Origin: CAVVZJ01 sp963752755
GTDB taxonomy: Bacteria > Planctomycetota > Planctomycetia > Isosphaerales > Isosphaeraceae
DNA length: 64,000 bases
Reading direction: 5' to 3'
Assembly: GCA_963752755.1 (NCBI GenBank)
Contig: CAVVZJ010000010.1
Location: 1 to 64,000 of the forward strand
Positions 63,478 to 64,000 of the stretch are shown here, piece by piece. Below the pieces are notes generated by a model that did not search any database, was not told the DNA's origin, and worked only from the letters and a program-made list of their open reading frames with translations. The number at the start of each line of letters is the position of its first letter. Positions within the stretch are counted from its first letter, which is position 1. The position numbers were made by a program, and so were the translations under genes.

Positions 63478-64000
63478 GTGGCCGCCCGAAACCGGACCTT
63501 CACCTGGGACCACCCGGTCGTCAAGCTGTTCGTCATCATCGCAGTCGTCGCCGCTCTAGCGATGGCGGCCGAAGTGCTCAAGCCGCTGGCAGTCGCGGTC
63601 TTACTTTCGTTCGCCCTCTCACCGCTGAGCCGTGTTCTGGAGCGCCGGGGGCTTCCGCGGATCGCGGCTGTCCTTCTCACGGTGATCGTCGCCCTCGGAT
63701 CGATCGGCGGAATCGGCTACGTCGTCTTTGGCCAGCTTAATGCCTTGGCCGAGGAGCTTCCGCGTTCGCAGGAGCGAATCCTTGAGCGCGTCCGCGCACT
63801 GCGGCCGGACGGCAAGAGCGCCATCACGAAGGCCAGCGAAACGATCGACGAGGTCGTCAAGAAGGTCGAGTCGGCCAAGACCGAGGCGAAGACCCAGGGT
63901 GTCGATGAGCAGCAAGGTGTGGTGGATGTCCACGTCGTCGAGGCTCCCGACTGGCGCAACCGACTCGAATCCGAGGTCGGCCCCTACCTTGAGGGCTTCG
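63478..64000 (+). CDS. AI-2E family transporter (start only; runs off the window)
   Basis: At least 174 residues from a GTG at 63478 with CTGGAG upstream; the frame is open to the end of the window. Conserved N-terminus: VVKLFVIIAVVAALAMAAEV, LKPLAVAVLLSFALSPLSRV, ERRGLPRIAAVLLTVIVALG, then a soluble part FGQLNALAEELPRSQERIL. Two to three helices are visible, then a Lys/Glu-rich segment (ETIDEVVKKVESAKTEAKTQ) that is longer than in most relatives. Members are trimeric inner-membrane exporters of varied, often unknown, substrates. Without the rest, no finer call. Confidence 0.85.
   Translation, partial: MAARNRTFTWDHPVVKLFVIIAVVAALAMAAEVLKPLAVAVLLSFALSPLSRVLERRGLPRIAAVLLTVIVALGSIGGIGYVVFGQLNALAEELPRSQERILERVRALRPDGKSAITKASETIDEVVKKVESAKTEAKTQGVDEQQGVVDVHVVEAPDWRNRLESEVGPYLEGF

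Overview
The window looks like a high-GC chromosomal segment of a planctomycete, most likely of the Isosphaeraceae type. The evidence is family content: a PSCyt1/DUF1549/DUF1553 protein next to a DUF1501 protein, a PVC-type haem-binding CxxCH dehydrogenase-like giant, a PEP-CTERM protein, sulfatase/phosphodiesterase clusters, FkbM methyltransferases, and ribosomal proteins with Ala/Lys/Pro-rich tails. No rRNA, tRNA, CRISPR array, phage or insertion sequence was recognised. The genus cannot be fixed from the sequence alone.

Layout. 0.2-7.1 kb: an FMN split-barrel protein, a TreT-like trehalose synthase followed by a GalT-like nucleotidyltransferase, a VWA lipoprotein, an acidic hypothetical protein, a single-domain response regulator and a small membrane protein. 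7.4-17.9 kb: a rearranged complex I cluster, nuoB-C-D fused into one gene, then two extra genes, nuoI, an FkbM methyltransferase, a small gene, nuoA, nuoH, nuoJ, nuoK and nuoN; nuoE, F, G, L and M are absent. 18.4-22.2 kb: the DUF1549/1553 and DUF1501 pair. 23-29.5 kb: serine hydrolase, PaiB-like, DinB-like, a lone GspF-like protein, Fur and RecQ. 30.0-35.0 kb: one very large secreted redox protein (SGNH hydrolase, dehydrogenase propeller, HEAT, F5/8C, azurin-like copper domain, cytochrome c). 35.0-41.5 kb: MFS transporter, then ffh - SRP M-domain-like gene - rpsP - trmD - rplS on the minus strand, and a second FkbM methyltransferase. 41.6-46.1 kb: a three-gene NIS siderophore operon. 46.2-49.2 kb: sensor kinase, regulator, PEP-CTERM protein. 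49.7-57.1 kb: a minus-strand cluster with three alkaline-phosphatase-superfamily genes, a tiny membrane protein and a GT-C-like membrane protein. 58.2-64 kb: topoisomerase IB, stress proteins, an aldo/keto reductase and the start of an AI-2E family transporter.

The most unusual signal is non-coding. Three intergenic regions (22.34-22.62, 29.60-29.88 and 57.71-58.00 kb) carry the same element: an extended -10-like block, a conserved GCCGAACGAACTTCA block about 93-106 bp later, and, 86-87 bp after that, an array of exactly seven 11-bp units with a CGTC core. In two copies an A-tract follows at identical spacing. I cannot assign it to any known class.

A second feature is that about fourteen genes are broken by single-base shifts, including rpsP and four complex I subunits. 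The proteins read through cleanly in another frame, so uncorrected indels in the sequence are more likely than decay, except perhaps in the sulfatase gene at 49.7-51.6 kb, which is broken many times.
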